From Rhizobium lentis (GTDB taxonomy: Bacteria > Pseudomonadota > Alphaproteobacteria > Rhizobiales > Rhizobiaceae), in the NCBI RefSeq assembly GCF_017352135.1, contig NZ_CP071454.1:4463164-4527163 (forward strand): DNA of 64,000 bases, given 5' to 3'. Numbering within the stretch: the first letter of the stretch is position 1; each line of letters opens with the position of its first letter. The notes below the pieces were generated by a model that had not been told where the DNA came from, did not search any database, and saw only the letters and a list, made by a program, of their open reading frames with translations. Shown piece by piece: positions 62,890 to 64,000 of this stretch. The position numbers and the translations under genes were made by a program.

Positions 62890-63372
62890 CTAGGAAATGG
62901 CGATAATCTCCAGCTCCCGGCCACCTGCCTCCACCACATCTCCGGCAGCCTTGCCCATCATAAGCCGCGCCACCGGGGAGACGTAGGAAATCGATCCCGC
63001 CTTGGGATCTGCCTCGTCTTCTCCGACGAGCCGATAAGTCTGCACGCGTCCGTCGTCCCGGCTGAAAGTGACCGTGCTGCCAAAGGCAACCACCTCGGCT
63101 GACGCAGGGTCAGGCATGAGCTGGGCTGTGCGAAGTCTGGCCGATAAGTATCGGAGATCACGTAAAGGATTGGCAGCTTGGCGCCGCCGTTCATTTACGT
63201 CTTCGATGGTGCTCGCAGCGTCATAGGCCGCGCGCGCCTGCTGAAACTGCAGTTCAAGAGCCTTCAACCCGGCTTCCGTGACGAGGTTCGGATGCGGCGA
63301 AATTGGCCGGTCCGGCAACAGCGTTTCCGAAGCGGTTTCGAAACTCTCTTCCTTGGTGAAGGCAACGGCCAA
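62890..63372 (-). CDS. GreA/GreB family transcription elongation factor
   Basis: 160 aa. N-terminal coiled coil (VTEAGLKALELQFQQARAAYDA... RRRQAANPLRDLRYLSARLRTAQ), C-terminal FKBP-like domain with VAFGSTVTFSRDDGRVQTYRLVGEDEADPKAGSISYVSPVARLMMGKAAGDVVE. The tip of the coil reads TIEDVNERR, not the usual paired Asp-Glu of GreA, so this may be a paralogue or GreB-like factor rather than the housekeeping GreA. Alone on this strand. Confidence 0.85.
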   Translation of the reverse strand: MAVAFTKEESFETASETLLPDRPISPHPNLVTEAGLKALELQFQQARAAYDAASTIEDVNERRRQAANPLRDLRYLSARLRTAQLMPDPASAEVVAFGSTVTFSRDDGRVQTYRLVGEDEADPKAGSISYVSPVARLMMGKAAGDVVEAGGRELEIIAIS

Positions 63373-63608
63373 TCAATAACTCCGTTTAGATGTGCCACGC
63401 GCTCTTGGTTGGTGCGATAGCCCGGTCTGGAACATCCATACACCCATCACCGGCAAACCGCCATTCTTGCCGTATTGCCGACGTCTGCGGCTGGGCTTCC
63501 GGAACGTCCTGGCCGACATCGCGTTATCTGATCCGGATGCACTGTAGCGCAGGAGGATCGAATGCCCCGCCAGCAGCGAAGGAGCTGCGACACAGTCAGG
63601 ATCAGACC

Positions 63609-64000
63609 ATGCCTTCGTTCCTGACGGAAGCGATGCCGCTGACGCCAAGCTGGTGGGAGATCGCCGTGCGGATCTTACTGACGGTGATCGCGGGCGGCCT
63701 CATCGGCCTCGATCGCGAGCGCGGCGGTCACGCGGCGGGCTTCAGGACCACGATCCTGGTGGCTCTTGCCGCCTGCCTGGCGATGATCCAAGCAAATCTC
63801 CTTCTGTCGACCTACGGAAAAACCTTTAGTTATTTCACGCAGATGGACGTGCTGCGCTTTCCGCTCGGCATTCTCACAGGTGTAGGTTTTATCGGCGGCG
63901 GAGCGATCCTGAGACGCGGCGACATGATGACCGGCGTCACCACGGCGGCAACCATGTGGTTCATGACGGTCGTAGGTCTCTGCTTCGGCGGCGGCCAGAT
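63609..64000 (+). CDS. MgtC/SapB family protein, N-terminal part (runs off right edge)
   Basis: 130 codons visible. After a short N-terminus (PLTPSWWEIAVRILLTVIAGGLIGLDRERGG) come AAGFRTTILVALAACLAMIQ and GILTGVGFIGGGAILRRGDMMTGVTTAATMWF, the diagnostic MgtC/SapB signature. Inner-membrane protein; family members matter in low magnesium and in virulence. The C-terminus is beyond the window. The 236 bases before it, after the GreA-like gene start, show no feature. Confidence 0.88.
   Translation, partial: MPSFLTEAMPLTPSWWEIAVRILLTVIAGGLIGLDRERGGHAAGFRTTILVALAACLAMIQANLLLSTYGKTFSYFTQMDVLRFPLGILTGVGFIGGGAILRRGDMMTGVTTAATMWFMTVVGLCFGGGQ

Overview
The window looks like chromosomal DNA of a Rhizobium of the etli/leguminosarum group. 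The evidence is high GC, a complete acpXL-lpxXL cluster for very-long-chain lipid A acylation, an FnrN-type oxygen regulator with two anaeroboxes in its promoter, aerobic-type cobalamin genes, and many short palindromic repeats typical of rhizobial intergenic DNA. No rRNA, tRNA, IS element, phage or CRISPR array was found.

Layout. 1-4.7 kb: left-edge dgkA fragment, divergent cobT and cobS (cobV), a DUF1289 protein, a membrane aspartic protease, and a Bcr/CflA-type MFS pump preceded by a leader peptide and attenuator. 4.8-7 kb: a decayed small ORF and a two-gene ABC-2 exporter. 7.5-21 kb: a one-direction carbohydrate locus (CUT1 ABC importer, beta-mannosidase, sugar isomerase, oxidoreductase, aldo/keto reductase, GH43) with a divergent LacI regulator. 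21.4-29 kb: C39-like protein with ddlA, a methyltransferase, two GNATs (one frameshifted), gnd, an AraC regulator with SRPBCC and VOC proteins, and a PAS protein. 29-34.7 kb: lpxXL, adh, two ketosynthase-fold proteins, fabZ and acpXL, which make and attach the 27-hydroxyoctacosanoate chain of lipid A. 35-36.6 kb: fnrN, an L,D-transpeptidase and a small zinc-ribbon protein. 36.7-42.5 kb: cobA-cobB-cobC-cobD and cobE, with a nucleoside hydrolase between cobE and cobA. 42.6-44.7 kb: a TSUP transporter, a SnoaL-like protein and an XRE regulator. 44.7-51.7 kb: a cobalamin riboswitch followed by cobP-cobW-cobN-cobO. 51.8-57.7 kb: CLC channel, class III cyclase, SDR, cobQ, and a structured RNA upstream of cobQ. 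58-64 kb: an orphan betaine-type binding protein, an entericidin, a LysR/DUF1127 pair, lysE/argP, a GreA-like protein and the start of an mgtC/sapB gene.

Twelve cobalamin genes are spread over four loci. They cover the late aerobic pathway: uroporphyrinogen methylation (cobA), amidation (cobB, cobQ), cobalt insertion (cobN, cobW), adenosylation (cobO), aminopropanol arm (cobC, cobD) and nucleotide loop assembly (cobP, cobT, cobS), plus cobE. The mid-pathway methylases and the small chelatase subunits must lie elsewhere.

Most notable points: a palindromic repeat inserted into cobN splits it into two reading frames, and a second copy sits in the same operon's leader between the riboswitch and cobP. 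A Val/Leu-rich leader peptide with mutually exclusive hairpins precedes the MFS pump. A stable, terminator-ended RNA of unknown class lies upstream of cobQ. One of the two ketosynthases of the lipid A cluster lacks its catalytic Cys and one His, like a chain-length factor.
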